Assembly: GCA_903930725.1 (NCBI GenBank)
Contig: CAIYZW010000904.1
Coordinates: forward strand, 1-9,053
Source: an uncultured Bacteroidota bacterium
GTDB taxonomy: Bacteria; Bacteroidota; Bacteroidia; Bacteroidales; 4484-276
DNA: 9,053 nt
Direction of reading: 5' to 3'
This document shows, piece by piece, positions 1 to 7,243 of the stretch (the stretch's first letter is position 1; every line of letters starts with the position of its first letter). The notes beneath the pieces were generated by a model that had not been told where the DNA came from, did not search any database, and worked only from the letters and a program-made list of their open reading frames with translations. Made by a program: the position numbers and the translations under genes.

Positions 1-915
1 AAACCCTGTCTCGACGGGATTTTCAGCCAAACACTCAAAGATTCCATCGAGGTCATCGTGATTGATTCGGGCTCGACAGATGGAACGCTTGAATTGTTGG
101 CGCAATATCCTGTAAAAGTTCACAATTTGCCACCCAAAGATTTTAACCACGGCGAAACCCGTAATCTCGGTGTAACCCTGGCGCAAGGCGAATTTGTGCT
201 GATGACCGTTCAGGATGCCACTCCTGCCGGTGACCGCTGGATTGAAACTATGCTGGAGCATTTTGCCGACCCGTTGGTGGCAGGAGTTTGCGGACAACAA
301 ATTGTTGCCCACGACCACGAAAAAAACCCGCTGCAGTGGTTCAAACCGGCAAGCGAGGCTAAGCCTTTCACGGTTTATTTCGAAAATACGGATGATTTTA
401 CGAAACTACCCGGAAAAAAACAGCACGAGTACTGCAACTGGGACGATGTTAACGCCATGTACCGTAAAAGTATCAAAGAAAAAGTTCCATTCAAAAAGCT
501 GATGTTTTCGGAAGACACGCTGTGGGCGAAGGATGCGCTGGCACAAGGCTACAAAATAGTTTACGATTACCGGGCTAGAGTTTATCATTATCATCATCAG
601 GATTTTACATTCTATTTTAAGCGCAGTTACATTATCCTTTATCAGAACTTTAAGTTTTACGATTACATCAAATATCCCAAAAACCCCTTTGTCAGGATGG
701 CTCAGATAAAGATAAGATTACTGAAAATGAAGGAATTAAGCTGGGGCGAAAGGATAAAATGGATTTGGTATAACTTTCATCTTGTGCGGGCTGCCTGGAC
801 TGCAGCACTACTTTTTGGGTTTAATGCTACTTTTAGAGGCATGAAGGGTGTCGAATCATCTCAAAAACATTACGTTGGCTATCCGCCACAAGGAATACAG
901 GCTAAGAAAAATTGA
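1..915 (+). CDS. GT2 family glycosyltransferase, rhamnosyltransferase-like (5' end missing)
   Basis: The reading frame is open from the first base of the window to a TGA at 913..915 (304 visible codons), so the true start lies upstream. The first GTG (58) is inside the conserved core and is not a start. Visible GT-A motifs, counting the first codon as 1: the nucleotide-binding strand and loop VIVIDSGSTDGT at about 18-29, HGETRNLG at about 50-57, VQDATP at about 70-75 in place of the usual DXD, and SEDTLWAKDAL at about 170-180 carrying the likely catalytic base. The QDA form of the metal site and the HGETRN segment are what I associate with rhamnosyltransferase-like GT2 enzymes; the actual sugar is not determinable. 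Only about 10-25 N-terminal residues should be missing. The C-terminal third is aromatic, basic and AT-rich, as in membrane-associated family members. It probably adds one sugar to a lipid-linked glycan at the cytoplasmic membrane. The next gene starts 22 nt downstream. Confidence 0.9.
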   Translation, partial: KPCLDGIFSQTLKDSIEVIVIDSGSTDGTLELLAQYPVKVHNLPPKDFNHGETRNLGVTLAQGEFVLMTVQDATPAGDRWIETMLEHFADPLVAGVCGQQIVAHDHEKNPLQWFKPASEAKPFTVYFENTDDFTKLPGKKQHEYCNWDDVNAMYRKSIKEKVPFKKLMFSEDTLWAKDALAQGYKIVYDYRARVYHYHHQDFTFYFKRSYIILYQNFKFYDYIKYPKNPFVRMAQIKIRLLKMKELSWGERIKWIWYNFHLVRAAWTAALLFGFNATFRGMKGVESSQKHYVGYPPQGIQAKKN

Positions 916-937
916 ACTAACAATAAAAAAAACGAAA

Positions 938-1822
938 ATGGAAAAAACTGACCAACCTTTGGTGAGCGTGTTAATGACCACCTACAATCGCGAAAAATAC
1001 CTCGGTGCAGCCATCGAAAGTGTTATGGCTTCGACCTATCAAAACTGGGAGTTGCTGGTTGTTGATGACCGCAGCAAAGACAAAAGCGTCGAAATTGCTC
1101 AAGGTTATGCGGCCAAAGACCCACGCGTTAAAGTAATTCTTAACGAAAAAAATCTGGGCGATTACCCCAACCGTAACAAAGCAGCAAGCCTTGCCCAGGG
1201 AAAATACCTTAAATACGTTGATGCCGACGACATGATTTATCCTTTAGGGCTTGAAATTCTGGTTACCGGCATGGAAAAATTCCCGGAAGCTGGCTGGGGA
1301 CTATCGTCTCTCCCACAGGATAGCGCTCAGATGTACCCATTTATGCTTACCGGCAAAGAAGCTTACCACCGCCATTATTTTAAAGAAAAACTTTTCCATA
1401 AAGCACCACTCTCGGCCATTATCAGCAAGGATGCCTTCGAAAAAGTAGGTGGTTTTTCCGGAAAACGCTATTTGGGCGATTTCGAGATGTGGCATGTTCT
1501 GGCTAACCATTATCCGGTTGTTCTGATGGCTCAGGGCGTAGTGTGGTACCGCGTTCATGAAGATCAGGAAATGCAAAACAACCGACTCGATTTTACTGTT
1601 CCATTCAAATACCTGAAATGCTCTGAAGACATGATAAACCACCCAGATTGCCCCCTTTCGCCTGAACAAAAGGAAAAAGCACTGAAAAAAATTAAATGGA
1701 ATCAAGCCAGGTATATTATGGGAGTTGGAAAAAACCAATCCCTCAAAACAATGCGAATTCTTAAAAAGGAATCCGGAATGGGATATTTCGAAATCCTCAA
1801 CAGAGTTATTAAAAAGTCATAA
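938..1822 (+). CDS. GT2 family glycosyltransferase
   Basis: Predicted 294-residue GT-A fold glycosyltransferase transferring a sugar from a nucleotide donor to the growing repeat unit in the cytoplasm. Motifs: the N-terminal strand LVSVLMTTYNRE (8-19), VVDDRSKDKS (41-50), the metal-binding DADD (95-98), and GDFEMW (180-185) as the candidate catalytic-base segment, followed by WYRVHEDQ (203-210). I chose the ATG at 938 because MEKTDQPLVSVLM begins directly before the first core strand. The upstream in-frame GTG at 848 would add 30 residues that merely overlap the previous gene's tail. The leader is A-rich (AATAAAAAAAACGAAA), as is common before Bacteroidota starts. The C-terminal segment (about 240-294) is Lys-rich. 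The gene is paralogous to the one at 2538..3521. Donor and acceptor cannot be read from the sequence. Confidence 0.9.
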   Translation: MEKTDQPLVSVLMTTYNREKYLGAAIESVMASTYQNWELLVVDDRSKDKSVEIAQGYAAKDPRVKVILNEKNLGDYPNRNKAASLAQGKYLKYVDADDMIYPLGLEILVTGMEKFPEAGWGLSSLPQDSAQMYPFMLTGKEAYHRHYFKEKLFHKAPLSAIISKDAFEKVGGFSGKRYLGDFEMWHVLANHYPVVLMAQGVVWYRVHEDQEMQNNRLDFTVPFKYLKCSEDMINHPDCPLSPEQKEKALKKIKWNQARYIMGVGKNQSLKTMRILKKESGMGYFEILNRVIKKS

Positions 1823-1831
1823 ACATTCGTT

Positions 1832-1848
1832 GAAACCAAACAGGTTTC
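1832..1848 (+). other. Small inverted repeat / hairpin in intergenic gap
   Basis: Perfect 6-bp stem GAAACC/GGTTTC around the 5-nt loop AAACA, in the 54-nt gap between the GT2 gene and the acyltransferase gene. No U-tract follows, so it is a poor match to an intrinsic terminator. It could be a weak mRNA hairpin or chance. Confidence 0.25.
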
Positions 1849-1876
1849 GCATTTACACAAAAATAAACTCAGCAAT

Positions 1877-2527
1877 ATGAAAATCACATCAGAAAAAATT
1901 AAACATATCCTGGGAAACCCATTCAGGATTTTTATTTGGCTCATTACGCGATTACCCTATTTTAGGTTTATTAAGGATACACAACATGCCAACGACAGGA
2001 TTTCGTTTAACCGCTGGTACAAGCAAAAGGTTTTAGGCTACAACAAGGAAGCCTATTGGCCGACACATTATACCAGTCGGGTTGTTGGCGCACACAATAT
2101 TCTTGTGGGTGTTGGCACCAATCCCGGGTTTAATTCAGGCTGTTATATTCAGGGATCGGGAAAGCTGTATTTTGGCGATTACACAACAGTTGGTCAGAAT
2201 ACCGGCATTTTAAGTGGCGGCCACGATATTTACGATCACCGTATCTTGTTTGGCAAAGAAACCAGACTTGGCAGCTATTGCTGGATAGGCATGAATTGTA
2301 TGATATTACCAGGAGTTACACTTGGAGACCTTACTATTGTAGCGGCCGGTTCGGTTGTAACTAAATCATTTTCAGATGGTTATTGCGTAATCGGTGGAAA
2401 TCCTGCCAAAGTGATTAAAACTCTGGAACCCGAAAAATTAGTTCCCATTAAATACAAAAAGCCTTATCACGGCTATATCCGCAAAGAAAAATTTGAAGAT
2501 TACCGTAAAAAACACTTATCCATCTAA
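1877..2527 (+). CDS. Hexapeptide-repeat (left-handed beta-helix) acyltransferase
   Basis: 216-residue protein of the LbetaH acyltransferase type (related to maltose/galactoside acetyltransferases and WbbJ/NeuD-like sugar acetyltransferases), expected to acetylate a sugar of the repeat unit from acetyl-CoA or a similar donor. The middle shows imperfect hexapeptide periodicity from about 72 to 162: ILVGVGTNPGF (75-85), YIQGSGKLYFGDYTTVG (90-106), GSYCWIGMNCMILPGVTLGD (132-151) and TIVAAGSVV (153-161). His116 in GGHD (114-117) is the likely catalytic histidine, and IGGNPAKVIK (172-181) is the usual end-of-helix motif of this family. The N-terminal 35 residues are hydrophobic and basic (ILGNPFRIFIWLITRLPYFRF, split over 11-31) and may be a membrane-contacting helix rather than the classical maltose-acetyltransferase N-terminal domain. 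The stop lies 10 nt before the next ATG, supporting one operon. The acceptor and acyl group are not known. Confidence 0.88.
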   Translation: MKITSEKIKHILGNPFRIFIWLITRLPYFRFIKDTQHANDRISFNRWYKQKVLGYNKEAYWPTHYTSRVVGAHNILVGVGTNPGFNSGCYIQGSGKLYFGDYTTVGQNTGILSGGHDIYDHRILFGKETRLGSYCWIGMNCMILPGVTLGDLTIVAAGSVVTKSFSDGYCVIGGNPAKVIKTLEPEKLVPIKYKKPYHGYIRKEKFEDYRKKHLSI

Positions 2528-2537
2528 AACATTAAAG

Positions 2538-3521
2538 ATGTCTGATTCAACCAGTCCATTGGTTTCCATCGTTATCCCGGCCTACAATGCCGAAAAATTT
2601 ATTGTCGAAACACTCGATTCGGTTTTGGGCCAAAGCTGGGAAAATATCGAAGTTTTTGTGGTTGATGATGGCTCAAAAGACAAAACAGTTGAGCTGGCCA
2701 AAAAATATGAATCGGACAAGTTGAAGGTTTTTATACAGAAAAACCAGGGAGCCTGCGTTGCCCGCAACAAAGGTTTGGCGATGAGCAACGGGAAATACAT
2801 CCAATACCTCGATGCTGACGATGTTTTGAGCAACAATAAAATCGAAGAGCAGGTTAAAGTCCTCGAAAATAACGAAGGCTACCTCGCGGTAAGTCCTTCG
2901 GTGCATTTTATGGATGGCGACGATTACCGAAGCATGAAACCACGCGAAGAGTCTTTCTGGATTCACGATACCGACGACCCGGTTGATTTTTTGGTTCGCC
3001 TTTACGGTGGCGACAGCGAAAGATGGATGGTACAAACCAGTGCCTGGCTTACGCCTAAAGCGATTTGTGATAATATCGGGCCATGGGACGAAACCTTGTT
3101 GCTTGACCAGGACGGCGAGTATTTCGCCCGCGCAGTGCTGGCTTCAAAGGGAATCCGCACAACTGGCGGCATCAATTTTTACAGGCGGTTTTTTTATGGA
3201 GGCAATATTTCGGCGAAAGCCAACAAAAAAGAAAACCTCCAGAGCGCGCTTCACGCCTTAAATTGCAAATCGGGCTATATTGCAAAACATACAAACTCTG
3301 ACAGGTTTAACCAGGCTATGGCCACCTTGTATCAGGAAATCGCCATAAACGCTTATCCACGGTTTAAAGATCTGGTCGAAATATGCGAAGCGAAGGTAAA
3401 AGCTACCGGCAAAAAGCCCAAAATCCCTCTACTTGGCGGGCGTGCCATCGAAACGGTGAAAAAATTGGCAGGCTGGAAAGCTGCAAAAATGCTCAGTTAC
3501 CAGATTCATAAAAAACGATAG
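2538..3521 (+). CDS. GT2 family glycosyltransferase
   Basis: Predicted 327-residue GT-A fold glycosyltransferase. Motifs: LVSIVIPAYNAEKF (8-21), VVDDGSKDKT (41-50), GACVARNKGL (71-80), GKYIQYLDADD (85-95) with the metal-binding DADD at 92-95, and LDQDGEYFAR (189-198) as the likely base-bearing segment. The ATG at 2538 puts the first core strand at the usual distance from the N-terminus. An in-frame TTG at 2493 would extend the protein into the preceding gene and is not needed. The C-terminal 60 residues are basic, with a VKKLAGWKAAKM stretch (307-318) that could contact the membrane. It starts 10 nt after the acyltransferase stop, and its TAG stop is 4 nt before the next ATG, so translational coupling is likely. 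It shares motif layout and length class with the GT2 at 938..1822, suggesting an old duplication with divergent specificity. Donor and acceptor sugars are unknown. Confidence 0.92.
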   Translation: MSDSTSPLVSIVIPAYNAEKFIVETLDSVLGQSWENIEVFVVDDGSKDKTVELAKKYESDKLKVFIQKNQGACVARNKGLAMSNGKYIQYLDADDVLSNNKIEEQVKVLENNEGYLAVSPSVHFMDGDDYRSMKPREESFWIHDTDDPVDFLVRLYGGDSERWMVQTSAWLTPKAICDNIGPWDETLLLDQDGEYFARAVLASKGIRTTGGINFYRRFFYGGNISAKANKKENLQSALHALNCKSGYIAKHTNSDRFNQAMATLYQEIAINAYPRFKDLVEICEAKVKATGKKPKIPLLGGRAIETVKKLAGWKAAKMLSYQIHKKR

Positions 3522-3525
3522 AACC

Positions 3526-4755
3526 ATGAAATCCGTTTGCATTTTAACCCAAAGCCATTTATGCCGAAACCCGCGCGTGGTAAAGGAAGCCAACACTTTA
3601 GCCGAAGCCGGTTTTAAAGTTACCATCCTCACCACTTTTACCTACCCCGATTTATTGGAGGAAGATTTGAAACTTATCAATACTTCCAAAATCGAATTAA
3701 AAGGAATTATCAACATGATTCCGGGGCAGGCTTCAAAATGGTACAGGCTAAAGCAAAGGCTTGTGCGGAGGCTTGCTGGTGAGGCAATCGGCAGGTTCGG
3801 CTGGGAAAACATCCTCACTTTGGGTTATAATTATAGAACCAACCTCAAAGCTGCGATCCGCGAAAATGCTGATCTTTACACCTGTCACCAGGAAATGAGC
3901 ACCGTGATTGGCTGCAAACTGATAAAACGTGGTTTTAAGGTAGCTTTTGATTTTGAGGACTGGTATTCGCACGACTTGCTTCCAGAAGCCAACAAAACCC
4001 GTCCGATAAAGCTTTTGGAGAAATACGAAAAGTTTGCCTTAAAGAACAGCGTTTTAAATTATACCACCTCCGAATGCATGGCTGCCGGTTTTGCAGCTTT
4101 TGCAGAAGTTAATCCACCAAAGGTTTTGCACAACGTTTTCCCGCTTGCTGAAAGGGATTTGCTTGACGGTAAATTTAATGACCGTACCGACCTTTCCAGA
4201 CCTTCGATGCACTGGTATTCGCAAACCATCGGGCCAGGACGCGGATTGGAGTTTTTGGTAAAATCGCTTGATAAAGTCGAAACTCCCGTCCAGCTTCACT
4301 TACGTGGAAATTGCTCCGAAGAATTTAAAAATGAGCTAACCTCGATTTTCCCAACCGAAAAAGGCCATCAGCTTTTTTTCCATTCGCTGGTGCCTCACAA
4401 AGAATTGCTTTCGCGGATTGCTGAGCACGACATCGGCCTCGCCACCGAAGAATACCGCCCCGACAGCCGAAATCTGACCATCACCAACAAAATTCTGCAA
4501 TACCTCCTTGGCGGGATTGCCGTGATAGCCTCGGATACAGCCGGACAAAAGGAAGTTGCAGCCGTAGTTCCGGATGCTGTTTTCCTCTTTAAAAATTACA
4601 ACTCTGACGATTTATCATCAAAAATAAATGCCCTTATCGGGGATAAAGCCACCCTCGAACAAGCCAAGAAATCAGCGCTCGCCATCGCTACCAGCAAGTT
4701 TTGCTGGGAACAACAAGAAAAATGGCTGGTAGGCTGGGTTAATGAAGTTATCTGA
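3526..4755 (+). CDS. GT-B fold (GT4-like) glycosyltransferase
   Basis: 409-residue protein with a two-domain GT-B layout. The N-terminal domain opens with VCILTQSHLCRNPRVVKEANTL, split over 4-25, where NPRVVKEA is a signature I associate with Bacteroidota GT4-like enzymes. It is followed by AFDFEDWYSHDLL (140-152), a segment common at the acceptor side, and YTTSECMAAGF (179-189), the end of the acceptor domain. The C-terminal donor-binding domain starts near 228 with MHWYSQTIGPGRGLEFLVKS, contains LHLRGN (257-262) and HDIGLATE (301-308), and ends with NKILQYLLGGIAVIASDTAG (321-340), equivalent to the nucleotide-sugar-binding region of GT4 proteins. A canonical E-x7-E is not obvious: TNKIL occupies that place. 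The predicted role is cytoplasmic transfer of one sugar to the lipid-linked repeat unit. The TGA stop overlaps an alternative in-frame ATG (4742) of the following gene. Confidence 0.85.
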   Translation: MKSVCILTQSHLCRNPRVVKEANTLAEAGFKVTILTTFTYPDLLEEDLKLINTSKIELKGIINMIPGQASKWYRLKQRLVRRLAGEAIGRFGWENILTLGYNYRTNLKAAIRENADLYTCHQEMSTVIGCKLIKRGFKVAFDFEDWYSHDLLPEANKTRPIKLLEKYEKFALKNSVLNYTTSECMAAGFAAFAEVNPPKVLHNVFPLAERDLLDGKFNDRTDLSRPSMHWYSQTIGPGRGLEFLVKSLDKVETPVQLHLRGNCSEEFKNELTSIFPTEKGHQLFFHSLVPHKELLSRIAEHDIGLATEEYRPDSRNLTITNKILQYLLGGIAVIASDTAGQKEVAAVVPDAVFLFKNYNSDDLSSKINALIGDKATLEQAKKSALAIATSKFCWEQQEKWLVGWVNEVI

Positions 4756-4774
4756 AAATAAAGCCAAAATCCCA

Positions 4775-6070
4775 ATGAAAAAAGTACTCATCATTTCGCC
4801 GAATTTTCCGCCCATCAATGCCGCCGACATGCACCGCGTAAGGCAAAGTCTGCCGTTTTTCGAAGGCATGGGCTGGAAAGCTACTGTACTGGCTGTGAAA
4901 CCCGAATTTGTGGAAATGAGCCAGGACCCGATGCTTATCAAAACCATTCCCGACGACAGCGATGTTCATTATCTCAAAGCTTTCGATTCGAAATATACCC
5001 GCAAATTCGGCCTCGGAAATATTGGCTACCGTTCGCTTTACTTCTTTTTGAAAGCTGGCAACAAGCTCATCCGCAAAAACAAGTACGATTTAATCTACTT
5101 TTCGACCACAGCATTTCCGGTGATGGTGCTCGGGAAATACTGGAAACATAAATTCGGGATACCTTTTATTATTGACATGCAGGACCCGTGGCGCAACGAT
5201 TTTTATCTGGATAAACCCAAAAATGAACGCCCGCCAAAATTCTGGTTTGCCTACCGGATGGACAAATATCTCGAAGCTACCACCATGAAAAAAGTTGCCG
5301 GGATTGTCTCGGTTTCGCCGGGATACCCGAAAACGCTCATGGAAAGATACGCCAACATCAAACCCGAAATGTGCACCGTAATTCCGTTTGGCGGCGCCAA
5401 AGTTGATTTTGATATTCTGGAAAAATCAGCTTTAAAAAACAGCCTCTTCACAAAAGGTGATGGACACATTAATTTTGCGTACATCGGCAGGGGAGGGCAT
5501 GACATGAATTTCGCGCTAAGCTGAATTTTTGGCGGATTAAAAAAAGGTTTAGAAGAAAGCCCGGAGTTGTTCTCGAAAATCAGGATGTTTTTTGTTGGAA
5601 CAAGCTACGCCGCCGATGGCAAAGGAACGAAAACCATCGAACCCATTGCTCAAAAGTTTGGCGTCGAAAATCAGGTTATCGAAATTACCAACCGCCTACC
5701 TTATTTTGAAGCTTTGCAGGTGTTGAAGGATTCCGATATTCTCATCATTCCCGGCTCCACCGACACCAATTACACGGCTTCAAAACTTTACCCGTACATT
5801 TTATCCGAAAAACCGCTGATTGCCGTATTTAACGAAAACAGCAGCGTAGTAGAGATTCTTGGTAAAACCTGCGCCGGCACATGTGTAACGTTTGCCAACG
5901 ATGAACCGGAAGAAAAACTCGCCACAAGCGTTTTAAAAGTTTATAACGATTTTCTTATCAAAATACCCTTTACACCCGATACAAACTGGGACGAGTTTGA
6001 GCCATTTTCCGCGCGTGAAGCCACCCGCAAGCAGGTTGATTTTTTTAACAAAATTCTTGGAAATTCATGA
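4775..6070 (+). pseudogene. GT-B fold glycosyltransferase interrupted by an in-frame TGA
   Basis: The two halves are in the same reading frame and form one 431-codon glycosyltransferase if the TGA at 5522..5524 (codon 250) is ignored. The N-terminal part begins MKKVLIISPNFPPINAADMH and continues with YDLIYFSTTAFPVMVLGKYW (104-123), FIIDMQDPWR (131-140) and AGIVSVSPGYPKTL (175-188), a typical acceptor domain of Bacteroidota GT4-like enzymes. The C-terminal domain starts with INFAYIGRGGHDMNFALS, is cut by the TGA, and resumes at once as IFGGLKKGLEE, with MFFVGTSYAADGKG (271-284) and the donor-site region PGSTDTNYTASKLYPYI (326-342). The coding is continuous on both sides, so a base substitution (or sequencing error) explains it better than an indel. 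The stop removes nearly the whole donor-binding domain, so the 249-residue product should not be an active GT. A partial downstream product could restart at ATG 5585. An alternative upstream start is ATG 4742 (11 residues longer). The 3' end overlaps the next gene by ATGA. Confidence 0.85.
5522..5524 (+). other. Premature in-frame TGA stop
   Basis: This TGA divides the glycosyltransferase reading frame after ...MNFALS and before IFGGLKKG.... Neither flank changes frame. Other genes here use TGA as a genuine stop (913, 4753, 6068), so a code with TGA as a sense codon is not supported. TGA is one substitution from TTA, TCA, TGG, CGA and GGA. Confidence 0.85.
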
Positions 6071-7230
6071 AAACACGCCTGGCCATCATAAGTTCGCATC
6101 CCATCCAGTACAATGCGCCTATGTTTGCCTTGTTGGCAAAATCCGAAATTATCGAAATTAAAGTTTTTTACACCTGGAGCCAAAGCCGCGAATCGTTGTT
6201 CGACAAGGATTTTGGAAAACAAATTCAGTGGGACATCCCGCTTTTGGAAGGTTACGAATACGAATTTATCGAAAACATTTCGCCAAATCCAGGCCCACAG
6301 AGTTTTAAGGGAATTGTTTGCCCAAATTTGATAAATGCCATCATTGACTGGAATGCCGAGGCTTTACTGGTTTATGGTTGGAATTACAAGGCACACTATG
6401 ATGCAATGCGGCTCTTTAAAGGAAAAATCCCGGTTTATTTCCGCGGCGATTCCACACTTTTAGACGAAACCGGCGGAGCTAAACAGCTTTTAAGACGGCT
6501 TTTCCTGAAATGGATTTATCGAAAAGCTGATTATTCTTTTTATGTTGGCGAAAACAACCGGCAATATTTTTTAAAACATGGTTTCAAAAACGACCATCTT
6601 TTTTATGCGCCTCACGCCATTGATAACAGCCGTTTTTCGGACAGCGACGGCACTCTCAAGGCCGAAGCCAGAAAATGGCGGACTGAGTTGGGTTTTACAG
6701 ATGAAGATATTATCGTACTTTTTGTAGGGAAATTTGAATCCAAAAAAAACCCGCTCATCCTTATCAATGCTGCAAAGCAGATAAAAAATGATAAGCTTCA
6801 TTTTGTTTTTGTTGGGAATGGAAACCTCGAAAATGAAATGAAAAAGGCGTCGGAAGGATTGAAAAACATACATTTTCTGCCTTTCCAGAACCAGAGCAAA
6901 ATGCCGGTGGTTTATTATCTTTCGGATATTCTGGCGCTGCCATCGCAAGGCCCTGGCGAAACCTGGGGTTTGGTGGTAAACGAAGCCATGGCCTGCGAAA
7001 GAGCCATTTTGGTCAGCACAAAATCCGGCTGCTCCATTGACCTTGTCGAAAACGGCAAAAACGGCTATATCTTTGAATCCGGTAATCTTGACCAGGTAGT
7101 TGGTTATCTCGAAAAGATGATATCCAAAAAGGAAGCTTTACAAAAGATGGGCGCCTTCTCAAAAGAAAAAATTCAAAAATGGTCGTTTGCCGAAATCTGT
7201 AAAAGTTTTGAGCTTAATCTGAAAACATAA
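6067..7230 (+). CDS. GT4 family glycosyltransferase
   Basis: 387-residue, apparently complete GT-B fold retaining glycosyltransferase. The N-terminal domain begins RLAIISSHPIQYNAPMFALL (4-23), where SHPIQYN is a motif I recall from several GT4 enzymes, and includes LLVYGWNYKAHYDAM (100-114), VYFRGDSTLLDE (123-134) and SFYVGENNRQYF (157-168). The linker YAPHAIDNSRF (180-190) leads to the donor domain: IIVLFVGKFESKKNPLILI (215-233), FVFVGNGNLENEM (246-258), VVYYLSDILALPSQGPGETW (281-300) and the E-x7-E motif E298..E306 (ETWGLVVNE), then NEAMAC (305-310) and LVENGKNGYIFE (326-337). All GT4 donor-site elements are present, so the enzyme should be active. It starts inside the stop of the broken upstream GT gene (ATGA overlap), so its translation may depend on ribosomes arriving from that gene; the premature TGA at 5522 could therefore reduce its expression. 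Donor sugar is unknown. Confidence 0.93.
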   Translation: MKTRLAIISSHPIQYNAPMFALLAKSEIIEIKVFYTWSQSRESLFDKDFGKQIQWDIPLLEGYEYEFIENISPNPGPQSFKGIVCPNLINAIIDWNAEALLVYGWNYKAHYDAMRLFKGKIPVYFRGDSTLLDETGGAKQLLRRLFLKWIYRKADYSFYVGENNRQYFLKHGFKNDHLFYAPHAIDNSRFSDSDGTLKAEARKWRTELGFTDEDIIVLFVGKFESKKNPLILINAAKQIKNDKLHFVFVGNGNLENEMKKASEGLKNIHFLPFQNQSKMPVVYYLSDILALPSQGPGETWGLVVNEAMACERAILVSTKSGCSIDLVENGKNGYIFESGNLDQVVGYLEKMISKKEALQKMGAFSKEKIQKWSFAEICKSFELNLKT

Positions 7231-7243
7231 AATCGTATCCAGA

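Noticed and set aside
848..937. GTG at 848 as start of the second GT2 gene
   Set aside because: It would add 30 Lys/Arg-rich residues encoded over the end of the previous gene. ATG 938 sits directly before the conserved first strand and has an A-rich leader.
1301..1738. Antisense ORF of 145 codons on the minus strand
   Set aside because: It lies fully within a GT2 gene with clear motifs on the + strand, and its translation shows no domain or sensible composition. The same holds for other antisense ORFs such as 2673-3035 and 6571-6948.
2493..2537. TTG at 2493 as start of the third GT2 gene
   Set aside because: It lies within the end of the acyltransferase gene and adds residues outside the conserved fold. 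ATG 2538 gives the expected N-terminus.
5539..5545. Run of seven A's as a frameshift or phase-variation site in the broken GT gene
   Set aside because: Both sides of the run are already in the same coding frame, so an indel here does not explain the stop and would itself break the gene.
5522..5560. TGA 5522 as selenocysteine or as a sense codon in an alternative genetic code
   Set aside because: No SECIS-like GC hairpin follows the TGA, selenocysteine is not expected at this place in a glycosyltransferase, and TGA serves as a normal stop in neighbouring genes (913, 4753, 6068).
5567..6070. Independent small gene in the second half of the broken GT gene
   Set aside because: The segment begins in the middle of a Rossmann-like donor domain, is in frame with the upstream half, and the TTG at 5567 has no convincing leader. 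It is better read as the 3' part of the interrupted gene.
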